Positions 22,227 through 22,948 of a stretch of 22,948 nt of DNA are shown here, in pieces. The notes under the pieces are model-generated. The model was not told the DNA's origin. It was given only the letters and a program-made list of their open reading frames with translations, and did not search any database. Both the position numbers and the translations under genes were made by a program. The stretch covers positions 1 through 22,948 of the forward strand of contig JBJHBG010000080.1 of NCBI GenBank assembly GCA_050485385.1. The letters run 5' to 3'. Positions within the stretch are counted from its first letter, which is position 1. Each line of letters starts with the position of its first letter. Source of the stretch: RECO01 sp050485385 (lineage in GTDB: Bacteria > Pseudomonadota > Alphaproteobacteria > Geminicoccales > Geminicoccaceae).

Positions 22227-22859
22227 ATGAACCACACACACAAAGCATTATTTAAGTTTCAATCCGCATCTACGGCAGAAAAAGTCCTGACAAACAAAGC
22301 GCTGCGGGTTTCCCGATTTAAACAACTTAATGATCCATTCGAATTATTCGCAATTTCACTGCGCGATAGAGAATTGCGAGAGCGTCATAGAGGTTGGGTC
22401 AATGCTCTTGACGAAAAATACGGAATGATTAGCTTTAGTCATGAATACAATAATCCAGTTATGTGGAGCCACTATTCTGACGAACACAAAGGCGTTTGCA
22501 TTCAATTTAGCGTTGATCACGAAACTATTTTTAGTATAAAATATGTAGAGGAGCGGCTATTTTTTGGTTTGTCCGCTGAAAATTTTCTTGATCATATCAA
22601 AAAAGAGAATTCGCTAGAACTTTTGCTGACCAAATACAATCATTGGAAATACGAAAAAGAGGCACGAATAATAAGTAAGATTTCTGAATGCGAAAATATT
22701 GGTGAGTATTTTTTTGAGAAATTTGATACCAAATTGAAGCCGACGAAGCTTTTCCTTGGACCTCGCTATAAAAGTGGATCGAATCCTGGGCTCAGAAAAG
22801 CAGTAGTCGATCTTGGGCTAAATGGAGACCTCGAACTACCCCGCTCTCGGCGCCGTTGA
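22227..22859 (+). CDS. DUF2971 family protein on an AT-rich islet
   Basis: A 210-residue predicted soluble protein of the DUF2971 family, whose function is not established. Family landmarks are LFKFQS (8-13), SRFKQLNDPFELF (29-41), ISFSHEYNNPVMWSHYSDEHKGVCIQF (68-94, split as ISFSHEY and MWSHYSDEHKG) and WKYEKEARII (140-149). Codon and base use are strongly AT-rich, unlike every other gene in the window, which signals recent horizontal transfer. The last ~10 residues (ELPRSRRR) are encoded by GC-rich DNA, so the C-terminus may have been cut and extended into host sequence; typical members end later. The start is ATG at 22227 with only a weak GGAAA upstream. Confidence 0.8.
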   Translation: MNHTHKALFKFQSASTAEKVLTNKALRVSRFKQLNDPFELFAISLRDRELRERHRGWVNALDEKYGMISFSHEYNNPVMWSHYSDEHKGVCIQFSVDHETIFSIKYVEERLFFGLSAENFLDHIKKENSLELLLTKYNHWKYEKEARIISKISECENIGEYFFEKFDTKLKPTKLFLGPRYKSGSNPGLRKAVVDLGLNGDLELPRSRRR

Positions 22860-22948
22860 ACGAGTGATGAGCGGGGCGGCGGGGTTGGGCGCGGGTACGC
22901 GAACGCGCTCGATGTGCTTTTCGGGCCGTTCGGGGGGTCTCGGGCGGC
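22860..22948. other. Unassigned right edge
   Basis: 89 bp of host-like GC-rich sequence. A frame open to the edge begins at an ATG near 22867 but has a Gly/Arg-rich, low-complexity product and no ribosome site, so no gene is called. Confidence 0.4.

Noticed and set aside
21893..22255. Plus-strand frame across the composition boundary before the DUF2971 gene
   Set aside because: No family pattern, crosses from GC-rich to AT-rich DNA, and overlaps the likely promoter.
22867..22948. Open frame at the right edge starting MSGAAGLGAG
   Set aside because: No ribosome site, low-complexity product, and only 27 codons before the edge; not supportable.
1..22948. CRISPR arrays, tRNA/rRNA genes, transposases, toxin-antitoxin pairs
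   Set aside because: I looked for spaced direct repeats, tRNA-like T-arm sequences and transposase motifs by eye and saw none; the only exact direct repeat noticed is the 31-bp pair at the gap.

Overview
The window is about 70% G+C and densely coded. The gene order ffh-rpsP-rimM-trmD-rplS-leuC, the hopanoid-type genes and the promoter style (CTTGACG, 17 bp, CTACAA) point to an alphaproteobacterium of the Rhodospirillales/Rhizobiales kind; this is inference from gene content, not a taxonomic match. Two runs of exactly ten Ns show that it comes from a draft scaffold, and both joins sit in informative places.

Left part (1-5731): an envelope-lipid neighbourhood. The minus strand carries the start of an NAD-dependent epimerase/dehydratase, a secreted paraoxonase-family lactonase whose upstream region is cut by the first gap, a PAPS-type sulfotransferase, and an HpnM/MlaC-like periplasmic lipid carrier. 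Divergent from the carrier, with only 35 bp between the two starts, is an HpnN-like RND (MMPL) lipid transporter. The carrier and transporter probably move hopanoids or related lipids to the outer membrane. The sulfotransferase, 3 bp behind the carrier gene, could modify a lipid, but that is a guess.

Centre (5801-12836): a tightly coupled nine-gene plus-strand operon for an Mrp/Mbh-type cation/proton antiporter. The order is E, F, G, an MbhD-like DUF4040 protein, an MbhE-MnhB fusion, C, and then three successive NuoL/M/N-like antiporter subunits. Canonical full-length MrpA is absent. The order matches the membrane arm of Mbh-type hydrogenases, but no hydrogenase genes follow. The third antiporter subunit has Gln where the TM5 Glu is expected.

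Right-centre (12843-20609, minus strand): a 58-residue orphan protein, then a patatin-like phospholipase interrupted by the second gap, preceded by a multi-pass membrane protein. Then comes the housekeeping block ffh, rpsP, rimM, trmD, rplS, leuC and a tandem-SH3 protein, read right to left from a good promoter ahead of ffh. The second gap is flanked by an exact 31-bp duplication and a 65-bp piece that reads as a cupin/JmjC motif, most simply an assembly artefact.

Right end (20854-22948, plus strand): an ABC-type transmembrane-domain protein with no ATPase domain, a GC-rich hairpin terminator, and then a sharply AT-rich islet carrying one DUF2971 protein, which looks horizontally acquired. 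GC-rich hairpins of one family recur between genes at 90-108, 154-190, 1304-1384 and 21830-21846.
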